From the NCBI RefSeq assembly GCF_014205165.1, contig NZ_JACHMZ010000001.1, positions 5,624,501-5,688,500 of the forward strand: a stretch of 64,000 nucleotides of DNA, written 5' to 3'. The notes below the pieces were generated by a model, which saw only the letters and a list, made by a program, of their open reading frames with translations, searched no databases and was not told the DNA's origin. The stretch is from Micromonospora carbonacea. GTDB taxonomy: Bacteria > Actinomycetota > Actinomycetes > Mycobacteriales > Micromonosporaceae. A program made the translations under genes and the position numbers. The first letter of the stretch is position 1. Every line of letters starts with the position of its first letter. Positions 37,001 through 44,337 of the stretch are shown one piece after another.

Positions 37001-37645
37001 TCTGATCCGAATGCCGGTGAAGGACAGTGCTGCATCGACGCCGGCCGCCTGCACTGCCTCCTTCTGATATTCGGAGAGCAGCCTGTGGTCCACCACGCCC
37101 GAGACTAACCTCGGCTCGCCGTCCTCCGATTCGACGGTCACCGCTGGCAGCAACTTCTGAAGCGACTCGTCCAGATCGTCGGTGGCAGCCCCCAAGCCGG
37201 ACGGCCAGTCGGTTCTGACCCGCTTGTTTCGCAGTAGCTCGCCGGTGGCCAAGGCGCAGCTCGAGAGCACCAGCGACTCGCGCAGCACATGCCCGTGTTC
37301 GTCGACGGCGAAAGCGGCGACGGCGCTCTCTCCCGCTGGCCGTTCGTCATAGCTCTCCGGGCCTGGCCCGAACAACTGGGACAGCACCTCGAACAGCTCG
37401 TCGAGGCGGTAGATGCCCAGGTATACGACGTGTCGCCAGGTCTGGTTCGGCCGCAGCTTCCACCGCGAAAGCTCGTGACCCGCCTCCCACGGCAGCGGCT
37501 GTCCCGGAAGGGCCGCGAAGACCAATCCTTCCTGGCTGATCCGCTCGACGCGCTGCGGACTGAACATTTCCACAGTCCGCCAGAACTTGACCACCTCTGC
37601 CTGTGCGGCTTGCGCGCTCCGTCGCAACACCACTCCGATCGTCAA
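34004..37645 (-). CDS. Large Dna2/NAM7-type superfamily 1 helicase with coiled-coil insert
   Basis: A 1213-residue SF1B-like helicase. About 340 N-terminal residues are not recognised and include a Cys/His cluster (NECRHGCNR). Walker A GPPGTGKTT lies at about 343-351. A long charged, Ala/Glu/Arg-rich coiled coil is inserted before motif II LLVDEAGQATPQN. Motif III-like GDPLQLEPI, then VHTAQGKQADVVVL and LNVAVSRAKRRLYVIGD complete the core. No nuclease motif is seen. The family unwinds DNA or RNA. The TTG start is uncertain; GTG codons follow at residues 5 and 6. It precedes the helicase-nuclease in the same direction, suggesting joint action. Confidence 0.87.
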   Translation of the reverse strand: MTIGVVLRRSAQAAQAEVVKFWRTVEMFSPQRVERISQEGLVFAALPGQPLPWEAGHELSRWKLRPNQTWRHVVYLGIYRLDELFEVLSQLFGPGPESYDERPAGESAVAAFAVDEHGHVLRESLVLSSCALATGELLRNKRVRTDWPSGLGAATDDLDESLQKLLPAVTVESEDGEPRLVSGVVDHRLLSEYQKEAVQAAGVDAALSFTGIRIRSQIVVRRDEDKPDANECRHGCNRVPASAGDHDFLNSFIMQDLGRVAEKIAKGVVGVALNDYLRPEADLATAGRVDVRDRIDAVLAATAPQAVPAGRWPGHPEHTLALNQQLAVSTALGMTAGILGVNGPPGTGKTTMLRDLVAALVVERARRLAALTDPAQAFTGRQLRWKTGQRTRVVDVWRPDLTGFEMVLASTNNGAVQNVTDEIPAADAIDDSWRERAEVVDYFPDIATALLAGQPDAAQPQVVKRGWALVAARLGNKANRSRFVNTFWYHSPAANRKQSNEGHTWSGLLAVLKGYEQTGPEVPWSTAVSRFRATEARVEAIRAERTRVYQDVERSAHPELALADLRHALKVAADAVESARLRHGAALDAERERAAEAGRIASALQAEAERDARRRAAAADQTLATAERQVEHLSAGRKANAERALWSCEAELSRWLTAHATHQRSQPGPWEWLRTLGEARRHWSYHDGQLLAGVRQAQVALDMARAERAAALVEIDVVQRAVDTARGQADEIRRMLAAGIPEPQVDHAPLTAARRRVALAEQEFSTAVQNHRAAEDAIRAAEADLSALQARLRQAAGTLGRHFPDPEWHADRQRRESAALWTDGEWNEARSELFLAALALHKAFLRHNATRLRRNLQAAMDLVGGDASANPAPEAALAAWQSLFFVVPVVSTTFASYDRVFGHLGKEALGWLLVDEAGQATPQNAVGALWRTKRAVVVGDPLQLEPITTLPLRTEQAIRTEQGVDEQWLTSRTSVQRFADRLTPLGTWLAGDGDSDPTWVGVPLTVHRRCDQPMFDIVNRVAYGGLMIDGTGTGAGERFQLAYPTLPPSKWIDVAGTGARGHWIPDQGRQLDRILATLAELDFDMCEVMVIGPFRDVARELDRRARRYPGLVAGTVHTAQGKQADVVVLVLGGAPDRVGARRWASSRPNLLNVAVSRAKRRLYVIGDRQAWSPLRYFQILAAELPHQEPVQRQPPAPGRRGTGPGANSRPAAW

Positions 37646-37865
37646 TCAGATCGTGCCCGGGCGGTGGATCGTATCGCTCGCGGAGCACCGACCGGCACCC
37701 CGACCACGGCAGCGAAACCCGACGGGAGTGTGGCGCAAAGTGACGCAGTTCCTGTACCTCGATGAATGCCCCCGCGGAGACACCCTTTCTCTGGACCAGC
37801 GTCCGGTATCCGGGTGTCCACACCTCAGGGAAGCCCAGCCCGCTGGCACGGAGGGCGGTGGTCGC

Positions 37866-37896
37866 CCGGGGCCGGGCCGAGCCGGCCCGGCCCCGG
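37866..37896 (-). terminator. Hairpin after the beta-helix/ricin-domain gene
   Basis: A perfect 13-bp stem (37866-37878 with 37884-37896), 5-nt loop, 9 bp past the stop of the minus-strand gene. The rest of the 259-bp gap (37646-37904) should hold the promoter of the large helicase; nothing else is seen. Confidence 0.6.
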
Positions 37897-37904
37897 TGCG
37901 CCGG

Positions 37905-40604
37905 TCAGTTGCGGAGGCTCCACTGCTGGTTGGTGCCGCCGTTGCACGACCAGAGGATGATCTTCGTGCCGTTGGCGGTGGCGGCGCCGTTGGCATCGAG
38001 GCAGAGCCCGGACTGGACGTTGGTGACGGTGCCGTTGGCGTTGACGTTCCACTGCTGGTTGGTGCCGCCGTGGCAGTCCCAGATGATGACCGTGGTGCCG
38101 TTGCTCGTGCCCGCGCCGTTCGCGTCCAGGCACTTGTTGCCGTACCCGGTCAGTTGCTTGTTGGCGGTGTAGGTCCACTGCTGGTTCGTGCCGCCGGAGC
38201 AGTCCCACAGCTGCACCTGCGTGCCGTTGGTGGTGGAGGAGTTCGGCACCTCCACGCAGCGGCCGGACTGGCCGCCCACGAGCCGGCCGCCCTGCGGGCC
38301 GCTGCCGCCGCTCTGCTGCCGGACGATCGAGCTCGACTCGGCCGACCGGTTGCCCTGCGCGTCGAGGACGTAGAGGCGGTACTCGCCCTGCGTCGTCGGC
38401 ACGGCGATGGACGTGGCGGTGCCCCCGGCCCTGGTCATCGTCGGGCCGGCGGTGAAGGTGGTGGTGCCGGCGGGCGCCAGCCAGACCGCCCTGGTCGCGT
38501 CGCCCGTGCTCCGGATCGGGATCGACGCCGTACCGCTGGTGACGTAGGTGCTGGCGGGCAGGACGTAGTTCGGCAGGGACAGGTTGGCCGCCGGGACGAT
38601 GTCCCGGAATGCGTCCTCCAGGCCGGAGTTGGCGGCGATGGCGTACGCCTGCGCGGGCCAGACGTAGTCGGAGGAGACGATGATGTCGTTGACCGTGCTG
38701 TTGGGCAGGTTCTTGTTCGAGACCTTGTTGATCGGGCCGTAGATCTGCGTGATGCTCAGGTCGTGCTTGCGCCCGAAGTCGTCGGAGTTGATGAGCCAGG
38801 TGACGTTCTTGTCCACGCTCAGGACGTTGTCGCGGAAGGTGATGTACGCCGATCCCTCGTCCGGGTGCAGGCCGTACTTGTGCCCGGACGGCACGCCCTG
38901 GAGGTAGTTGTTGGTGATCGTGGTGCCCGGCTGGCTGCCGAGGGTGTAGATGGGCGCCGTGTCGCTGAGGCGCTGCACCGTGTCGATGATGTGGTTGTAG
39001 CTGATGGTGTTGTTGCGGGCCGTCGTGGTCGGCCGGTTGGGCGCGATCGAGCCCGATGACCCGTCGAAGTTCCACCAGCCCCAACCGAGCGTGATGCCCG
39101 ACCACGGGGCCTTCTCGATCCGGTTGCGCTGCACGCTCAGGGTGTCGACGAAGTACGCCGAGATGGGGCTGTGCCCGTTGAACAGCACCGCGCTGTCGTA
39201 GAGGTAGTTGTTCCTGATGTCGATGTTCTTCGGCAGCCCCTCGACCTGCGGGGACCACTTCTCGCGGTTGCTCGACGTCCCGTCGCCGATGTAGACGTGC
39301 TGGGGGTGGCCGACGGTGATGGCGGAGCCGGCGACGTCGTTGGTGAAGTTGCCGACAAGTTGGCTGCTCTGCACGTCGTTGACCATGTTGATGCCGTCGG
39401 CGCCGGTGTGCTGGATGCGGTTGCGTTGCAGGAGGATCCCGTCGGCGTTCTCCACCTGGATCATGCCGGGGGTGACGTCGACGTTGCGGTAGTAGTAGTC
39501 GTGGAAGTTCCGCTTCGCGTACGCCTGCGCCCCGAGGTTGCCCTGCTGCGCCTGCTTGAACGACGACCCGGCGACGTTGAACAGGTTCCAGTCGGAGTGC
39601 TGGACGGTGAGGCCGGAGAACGTGATGTTCCGCGCGTGGCTGCCCGTCGAGGTGCCGGCGACCCGCAGCAGGGTGGTCACGTTGTTCGGCGCGAAGACCG
39701 ACGCGGTCGTCATGTTCTCGGCGCTGCTCTTGTAGTAGTAGAGCGTCCGGCTGCCCTTGTCGAAGTAGAACTCGCCCGGGGCGTCCAGGAACTCGTAGGC
39801 GTTCATCACCTTGTGGCTGCCGCCCGTCTGGGCGTTGCCGTTGAACGCGCCCTGGGCGATGGCGGCACCCGGCTGCTGGAACAGCGCCACCCGGTTCGCG
39901 CCGTCGGAACTCGTGGTCACCTGGCGGACCCCCACGATCGCCGTGGTCCAGGTCGTCGCCGTCTCGATCTCGATGTCGTCGGCGTTGCGGGCGACGGCGG
40001 GGAAGTCGTTCAGGTTGTACTTGGCGCCGTCGCACTGCGAGCCCGACTCCCAGGCCCACGCGGCCTGCCCGGCCGTGATCGTGTACGTCCCGTAGCAGCC
40101 CGCCGAGCCGATGGTCTTCGACGCCATGTACGCCCGCTTGTCGTTGACGTACAGCGCGCGCAGTTTGTTGGCGCGGTCGAGCGGCGCCTTCCAGATGTTG
40201 CCGCTGTGCTGGGTCCACCCGGTCACCTGCACGCCGCCTTCGAGCACCGGCGTCTCGTTGGGATAGGCGGAGTAGCTGACCCGGTGTCCGTTGGTGCCGG
40301 AGTCGCCGGCCCCGAACTCGATCGTGCTGCCCACCGGGTAGCTTCCACCACGCAGGTAGACCTCGATGTCGCCGCTCATGTTCGCATTCACTGTGCGGAC
40401 GACGTCCCGCGCACGTTGCAGTGTCCTGAATGGCGACTGGAGCGTGCCGGGGTTGGCGTCGTTTCCGTCCGGGGCGACATAGTAGGTCTGTTGGACGGCG
40501 GCCGAGGCCGGCAGTTGATTCCCGACCACTGCCGGTAGCGTGGAGGCGACGGCCAGCGCAACCGCCAGCAGTGACCTTCGAACGGTGGAGACGGCTGGTT
40601 TCAC
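37905..40604 (-). CDS. Secreted parallel beta-helix enzyme with ricin-type CBM13 (GH141-like)
   Basis: An 899-residue secreted protein. The GTG at 40604 gives a clean signal peptide (VRRSLLAVALAVASTLPAVV, cleavage near SASA). The body begins YYVAPDGNDANPGTLQSPFRTLQRARDVV and continues with many Asn-rich beta-helix turns (about 35-640), as in GH141 fucosidase/xylanase-like enzymes. An FN3-like segment (about 650-760) precedes a ricin-B-type CBM13 (about 770-899) with three repeats of the CLDANG / NGT / NQQW pattern. It probably acts on plant cell-wall heteropolysaccharide. The GH141 assignment is tentative; pectate-lyase-like families share the fold. It is an odd neighbour for helicases. Confidence 0.85.
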   Translation of the reverse strand: MKPAVSTVRRSLLAVALAVASTLPAVVGNQLPASAAVQQTYYVAPDGNDANPGTLQSPFRTLQRARDVVRTVNANMSGDIEVYLRGGSYPVGSTIEFGAGDSGTNGHRVSYSAYPNETPVLEGGVQVTGWTQHSGNIWKAPLDRANKLRALYVNDKRAYMASKTIGSAGCYGTYTITAGQAAWAWESGSQCDGAKYNLNDFPAVARNADDIEIETATTWTTAIVGVRQVTTSSDGANRVALFQQPGAAIAQGAFNGNAQTGGSHKVMNAYEFLDAPGEFYFDKGSRTLYYYKSSAENMTTASVFAPNNVTTLLRVAGTSTGSHARNITFSGLTVQHSDWNLFNVAGSSFKQAQQGNLGAQAYAKRNFHDYYYRNVDVTPGMIQVENADGILLQRNRIQHTGADGINMVNDVQSSQLVGNFTNDVAGSAITVGHPQHVYIGDGTSSNREKWSPQVEGLPKNIDIRNNYLYDSAVLFNGHSPISAYFVDTLSVQRNRIEKAPWSGITLGWGWWNFDGSSGSIAPNRPTTTARNNTISYNHIIDTVQRLSDTAPIYTLGSQPGTTITNNYLQGVPSGHKYGLHPDEGSAYITFRDNVLSVDKNVTWLINSDDFGRKHDLSITQIYGPINKVSNKNLPNSTVNDIIVSSDYVWPAQAYAIAANSGLEDAFRDIVPAANLSLPNYVLPASTYVTSGTASIPIRSTGDATRAVWLAPAGTTTFTAGPTMTRAGGTATSIAVPTTQGEYRLYVLDAQGNRSAESSSIVRQQSGGSGPQGGRLVGGQSGRCVEVPNSSTTNGTQVQLWDCSGGTNQQWTYTANKQLTGYGNKCLDANGAGTSNGTTVIIWDCHGGTNQQWNVNANGTVTNVQSGLCLDANGAATANGTKIILWSCNGGTNQQWSLRN

Positions 40605-41069
40605 GTACCATTCCTTTCGCTTACCGCCGACAGGACATGTTCGCTGGACATTCGTCCTCGGGGCGCGACGGTGGACCACCGCACGAATAACGGCCGACGG
40701 CGGGAGAACACGGGGCTATTCCGACCATGGTGGTTCCTTGACAAAGGCGCAGCAAGAACAGGCGCGAGGCCACGTACGCTTCGGCGAGAAACACCGACCG
40801 GCGGCACCTATCGTGCCGTCGGGAACGCCCGCTGCCCGCTCACGCCCGCTTGCCCATGGTCACAGAATTCTGCCTTGCAGCGTAGACGTCATACGTTTAC
40901 GGCGCAACCATCAGATCGCCCGTCGACTATGCATAATCGCCGTCGCCCCGGCCGCCGGCCGGGCCGGGGCCGCGCGCGGCTCCCCCACCACGGCTTTCGG
41001 GTCCGCGGCCCAACGGCTCCCGAGCGCCCACCGAGGCGCCGAGCCATCAGGTGATTTCCCGAAGGGGTG
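40605..41069. other. Intergenic region with promoter and partial repeat
   Basis: This 465-bp gap contains the upstream region of the beta-helix gene and, close to the EI24 stop, a partial third copy of the flanking repeat. No open frame with coding character is seen. Confidence 0.45.
41010..41051. repeat. Partial third copy of the flanking direct repeat
   Basis: The 16-mer at 41010-41025 is identical to 43134-43149, and similarity continues through the following 25 bp. It lacks the tRNA-like and hairpin parts. It lies 18 bp past the EI24 stop, so the segment 41.05-43.13 kb is itself bracketed by repeats. Confidence 0.5.
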
Positions 41070-42257
41070 TCAAGCCTGCGACGCAGGATTCGCGGCCGGC
41101 AAGGCGCTGGGCCGGGTCGACCACGCATTCCCCGATGCCCGAGCACTCCCGCCGGAGTCGACGCCGCCGGCCGTTCCGGCGGTGCCCGTCGACTCGATCC
41201 GCTGGTGCAGCAGGACCGCCCCGACCAGGGTGGAGGGTGCGGTCAGCAGGTACAGGGCGACGCCCGGCACCGCGAACACCGGGCTGATCGGCAGCAGCGT
41301 GAGCATCCGCACCGACAACACCGGCAGAATCAGGACGCAGATGCTGGTCATGCCGAAGCCGAGCGTGAAGCCGAGGTTCCGCCAAGCGAAGCGAAGCTGC
41401 TCGCCGACGCCCCGCACGCCATGATGGTGCAGCGGCACGGCGAGCACCAGCGAGCCGGTCAGAAAGCCGTTGAACAGCAGACCGACCCCGAAGGCCGCGA
41501 CGAGGTTCACGCCGGGAATCCACAGCAGCGGCAGAATGATCAGCCAGCCCACGTGCAGAACCAGGGTGACGATGACCGTCTGACGCAGGCAGACCGCCGC
41601 CGAGCGAAACCACGACGGCGCGCCCTGGTTCGTCCCGCCGGTGCGCCGGATCACGCCGCGGGTCAGGGCCGGGAAGAACGCCGCACCGAACAGCATGGTC
41701 AGCGGCACGGTGAGCGCGGTCATCGCGCCGTGGAAGAACAGGCTGAACGCGGCCCACAGCGCCTTGTCGACGATCCATCGCACGACCTCGGGCCAACCGG
41801 ACGCGAACCCCAGCAGCCAACCGGTGAGCCGCTCGACCAGCATCCCGGTGGCTTCCTGCAACCCCAGCAGCGCCAGGCCGGTCAGCGCGAGGGGAAGCAG
41901 CACGAACGCCCAGAGGGCGGGCGTGGTGACGAACAGCTTGCCACCGCGGAAGAAGTAACCGACACCGATGAAGAAGCGCCCGATCCTGGTACCGGTCGCC
42001 TTCGCGGCGCGCAGCGTCTGGTGCCCCGCGACCCCGACGGCATGCCCCGCAGCACCCGCCAGCTGGGCTGCTGACGAGCCGGTCCCGTCCCATGCCATCG
42101 GCCCGCCCGCAGCCGGCGCCGCCTGATTCCCCGACTCCACTGGCACCAGCTGCGCACGCGACGGGACCCGGTAGGCCGGAGGGAGGCCATAGGCCGACGG
42201 GAGGACCTGGCCGGTCGGCGGATCACTCGGCGGAAACGGACGCGGCTGCGGATCCAT
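41070..42257 (-). CDS. EI24/CysZ-like multi-span membrane protein
   Basis: A 395-residue membrane protein. A Pro-rich cytoplasmic N-terminus (about 1-95) is followed by an EI24 domain with about six hydrophobic segments (for example LWAFVLLPLALTGLALLGL, LTVPLTMLFGAAFFPAL, VLHVGWLIILPLLWIPGVNLV). The HHHGVRG and RFAWRNLGFTLGFG loops are typical of the family. The tail is Ala/Ser/Gly-rich. CysZ members carry sulfate, while most actinobacterial EI24 proteins are uncharacterised. No sulfur genes are nearby, so a sulfate role is not supported. Confidence 0.85.
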   Translation of the reverse strand: MDPQPRPFPPSDPPTGQVLPSAYGLPPAYRVPSRAQLVPVESGNQAAPAAGGPMAWDGTGSSAAQLAGAAGHAVGVAGHQTLRAAKATGTRIGRFFIGVGYFFRGGKLFVTTPALWAFVLLPLALTGLALLGLQEATGMLVERLTGWLLGFASGWPEVVRWIVDKALWAAFSLFFHGAMTALTVPLTMLFGAAFFPALTRGVIRRTGGTNQGAPSWFRSAAVCLRQTVIVTLVLHVGWLIILPLLWIPGVNLVAAFGVGLLFNGFLTGSLVLAVPLHHHGVRGVGEQLRFAWRNLGFTLGFGMTSICVLILPVLSVRMLTLLPISPVFAVPGVALYLLTAPSTLVGAVLLHQRIESTGTAGTAGGVDSGGSARASGNAWSTRPSALPAANPASQA

Positions 42258-42429
42258 GCGTCAGGCCCTCCAGGGGTTCGATCGACACGGCGGGCGGCGA
42301 GCCTCGGGGGCCGACGGGCTTCTCAACGGCCCGTCGGCGGTAGCCGATCCTGCGGGTCTTCCGAGTTGTCGGGTGGACGATGGCAATCTCGACGCCCGAC
42401 CAGGCTCGGGCCACCGGATCGCTGTCCAT
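42223..42429 (-). CDS. Possible small basic protein overlapping the EI24 start
   Basis: A 68-residue frame with mostly G/C third positions begins MDSDPVARAWSGVEIAIVH and includes a very basic stretch (TTRKTRRIGYRRRAVEK). It overlaps the EI24 gene by 35 bp in another frame, which would allow coupling. There is no clear ribosome site and I recognise no family. It may be a chance frame. The rest of the 42258-42533 gap shows nothing. Confidence 0.35.
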   Translation of the reverse strand: MDSDPVARAWSGVEIAIVHPTTRKTRRIGYRRRAVEKPVGPRGSPPAVSIEPLEGLTHGSAAASVSAE

Positions 42430-42533
42430 TCAGGACACTATCGATCCAGGCCGGCCACCCGCCACCCCGTCCACGGCACACCGCCGCAGAAGCTGACTGC
42501 CGCTGCCGGCCTCAGCGCACGTGCGTCCTCCTC

Positions 42534-42941
42534 CTACGGCACGGGTTCCAGCACGACGACGGGGATCTCGCGGGTGGTCTTCCGCTCGTAGTCGGCGAAA
42601 CCCGGGTACGCGGCCTTCTGCGCGTCCCAGATCCTTTCCCGCTCCTCCCCCGTGGCGACCCTGGCGACCAGCTCGACCGTGTCCGTACCGATCTCCGCTC
42701 GGACCCGCGGGTGGACGAGCAGGTTGTGGTACCAGTCGGGATTGGTGGGTGCACCGGCCTTGGAGGCGAACACGGCGTACCCGCCGTCCACCTCCTGGTA
42801 CATCATCGGGTTCACCCGGGGCTGACCGCTCTTGGCACCGACGGTGTGCAACAGCAGCAGCGGAGCACCGGCGAACTGGCCGCCCACCTGCCCACCGTTC
42901 GCACGGAACTCGGAAATTATCCTGTCGTTCCAGTCACTCAC
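42534..42941 (-). CDS. Deazaflavin (F420)-dependent nitroreductase-family protein
   Basis: A 135-residue split-beta-barrel protein of the Ddn family. I chose the GTG at 42941 because GAGGAG lies 6 nt upstream. Characteristic stretches are LLLHTVGAKSGQPRVNPMMY, FASKAGAPTNPDWYHNLLVHP and the C-terminal FADYERKTTREIPVVVLEP. Members use reduced F420 to reduce quinones, nitro compounds or other electrophiles. It is monocistronic, close to the right-hand repeat. A detoxification role is the usual inference. Confidence 0.9.
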   Translation of the reverse strand: MSDWNDRIISEFRANGGQVGGQFAGAPLLLLHTVGAKSGQPRVNPMMYQEVDGGYAVFASKAGAPTNPDWYHNLLVHPRVRAEIGTDTVELVARVATGEERERIWDAQKAAYPGFADYERKTTREIPVVVLEPVP

Positions 42942-43142
42942 TGGCCACTCCTCGCCCCGACCGGCCGCCTTCTGCACCACCATCCTGCCAGCTCCCGCCG
43001 TGCGAGACGACCTGACCGTCTACCGGTGTGCAGGCTGTTCCCCCACCAGCGCCACCACCCGATGAGCGTGACCGTCACCGACGGGCTTCGAGTGGCGGCG
43101 CGCGTCCATCCCGTCCGGGCAGGCGACCCCGGTCCAACGGCT

Positions 43143-43256
43143 CCCGAGCACCCACCGAGCACCGGGCCACCGGCGCGGCACCGCGAAAGGCCCTGACCTG
43201 GGGTGGAACCCCCAGTTCAGGGCCTTGTCGCTAGCGCGCCGCCAGGGCTCGAAACC
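43143..43256. repeat. Right direct repeat with tRNA 3'-end-like sequence and hairpin
   Basis: This copy aligns with 31291-31405 in the same order: a shared leading block (CCCGAGCA... through GGCGC), a long hairpin (about 43187-43228) and a tRNA T-arm/acceptor-like stretch on the minus strand with a TTCGAG loop. The acceptor end lacks a clean CCA. It abuts the erm stop by 9 bp. The two copies bracket about 12 kb. Confidence 0.58.
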
Positions 43257-43264
43257 AGGACCGC

Positions 43265-44098
43265 TCAGCGCCGGCGCGCCGAAGCGGGGCTTCCTGGCCG
43301 GCGCGGTGCCGGACGGCGGGGGCCGGCCGGCCGGGCGGGTGCCACCAGGTGCCACAGGGAGGCCCACTGGTGGGCGGTCAGGTCCTTGGGCAGGTGCTGC
43401 GGCCCCACCCGGTTGGCCCGTTGCCAGTCCTGCTGGTCCTTGCGGGCGATCCGCCCGGTCCGCTGAAGGATCTCCGGCAATCCGTGCCCCTTGCCGGTGA
43501 ACACCAGCCGGACGAATTCCTGGTAACCCCTCCGGTCGTCGACCAGCGGGGTCCCGCGACGGACCATGGAGAACAGCCCGCCGTCGACGGAAGGGACAGG
43601 CCGGAAGGCGCGGGCCGGAACCCGGGAGTGCAGTTCGAAGTCGTACCAGGGCCACCAGCTCGCGGTCAGCAGCGTCGCGCCGCCGACGCCGGCCCGCCTG
43701 CGGGCCACCTCCCACTGCACCAGCAGCACCGCCGTGTGCCAGTGGTCCGCGGCGAGGAGAGCCCGCACGATGGGGGTGGTCACGTGGAAGGGGATGTTCC
43801 CGACGACCACGTGCGGATGCTGGGGGAACCGGAAGCTCAGGACATCCGCGCAGACCACGGTGACGTTGTCGGGTGTCTGCCGGCTGAGCCGCTTGGAACG
43901 CTTGGAGTCGATCTCCACTGCGGTCAACTCCCTTCCCTGCCGGCTCAGGGGTAGGGTCAGCGCACCGTCGCCGGCGCCGATCTCCACGATAGGGCCGTCG
44001 GTCCGGGCGACGAGTTCGACGAAATCGTCGATCACCGAGCGGTCGACCAGGAAATTCTGGCCGAATTCATGTCGCCCGGCGTGCTGGATGTAGGGCAT
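43265..44098 (-). CDS. erm: 23S rRNA adenine N6-methyltransferase (Erm), macrolide self-resistance
   Basis: A 277-residue Erm methylase, which modifies A2058 of 23S rRNA to block macrolide, lincosamide and streptogramin B binding. It starts MPYIQHAGRHEFGQNFL, with the AdoMet motif VEIGAGDGALT (38-48), acidic VEID (61-64) and catalytic NIPF (101-104). The C-terminal Arg/Pro/Ala-rich tail is typical of producer enzymes such as ErmE. The ATG at 44098 has GGAG about 10 nt upstream inside a hairpin, behind a leader peptide. It sits at the edge of the macrolide cluster and is the obvious self-resistance gene. Confidence 0.96.
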   Translation of the reverse strand: MPYIQHAGRHEFGQNFLVDRSVIDDFVELVARTDGPIVEIGAGDGALTLPLSRQGRELTAVEIDSKRSKRLSRQTPDNVTVVCADVLSFRFPQHPHVVVGNIPFHVTTPIVRALLAADHWHTAVLLVQWEVARRRAGVGGATLLTASWWPWYDFELHSRVPARAFRPVPSVDGGLFSMVRRGTPLVDDRRGYQEFVRLVFTGKGHGLPEILQRTGRIARKDQQDWQRANRVGPQHLPKDLTAHQWASLWHLVAPARPAGPRRPAPRRPGSPASARRR

Positions 44099-44106
44099 GT
44101 GCGTGC

Positions 44107-44216
44107 TCCGCGAATATCGTTCGGAGCCGGTCGGCAGGGAACGCCGCACCGGCAGTGACCCGATGGGCGGCGACACTCATCAAGAGAAGCGATGGTCCGC
44201 CGCTATGCGCGGCGGA
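44107..44216 (-). promoter_or_regulatory. erm attenuator: two leader hairpins
   Basis: In the erm 5' leader a perfect 8-bp hairpin (44196-44203 with 44209-44216) overlaps the end of the leader peptide. A second (44107-44112 with 44124-44129) buries the GGAG ribosome site of erm. GGCTCCG occurs both in the leader (44219-44213) and in the outer arm of the second hairpin (44130-44124), so alternative pairings exist. This is the layout of translational attenuators of inducible erm genes. Confidence 0.7.
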
Positions 44217-44223
44217 GCCTCAT
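44203..44223 (-). CDS. erm leader peptide MRLRRA
   Basis: Seven codons encode Met-Arg-Leu-Arg-Arg-Ala-stop, 104 nt upstream of erm. Arg-X-Arg near the peptide start is the macrolide-dependent ribosome stalling motif known from ErmD-type leaders (MRLR). The codons lie in the first arm of the leader hairpin, so a drug-stalled ribosome would disrupt it. No Shine-Dalgarno is visible; translation near the 5' end of the message is likely given the -10 element just upstream. Confidence 0.72.
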   Translation of the reverse strand: MRLRRA

Positions 44224-44248
44224 GAAGCACACAACAGCCATGACGGGC

Positions 44249-44254
44249 ACTATA
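44249..44254 (-). promoter_or_regulatory. Probable -10 element of the erm promoter
   Basis: TATAGT on the minus strand lies 26 bp before the leader-peptide ATG. No consensus -35 is seen at 17-18 bp. Transcription would begin about 18 nt before the leader, giving a very short untranslated region. Confidence 0.45.
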
Positions 44255-44337
44255 CCCGACGACTGAAACGGCGGTGCGGGCCACCGGCAACTGGCTTTCT
44301 TCGGCGTTGGCCACCCGCTCTCACCAGTCGATCTCCA

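Noticed and set aside
41070..42257. Sulfate transporter CysZ
   Set aside because: The EI24 fold alone does not prove sulfate transport. No sulfur-assimilation genes are nearby and the Pro-rich N-terminus is unlike CysZ.
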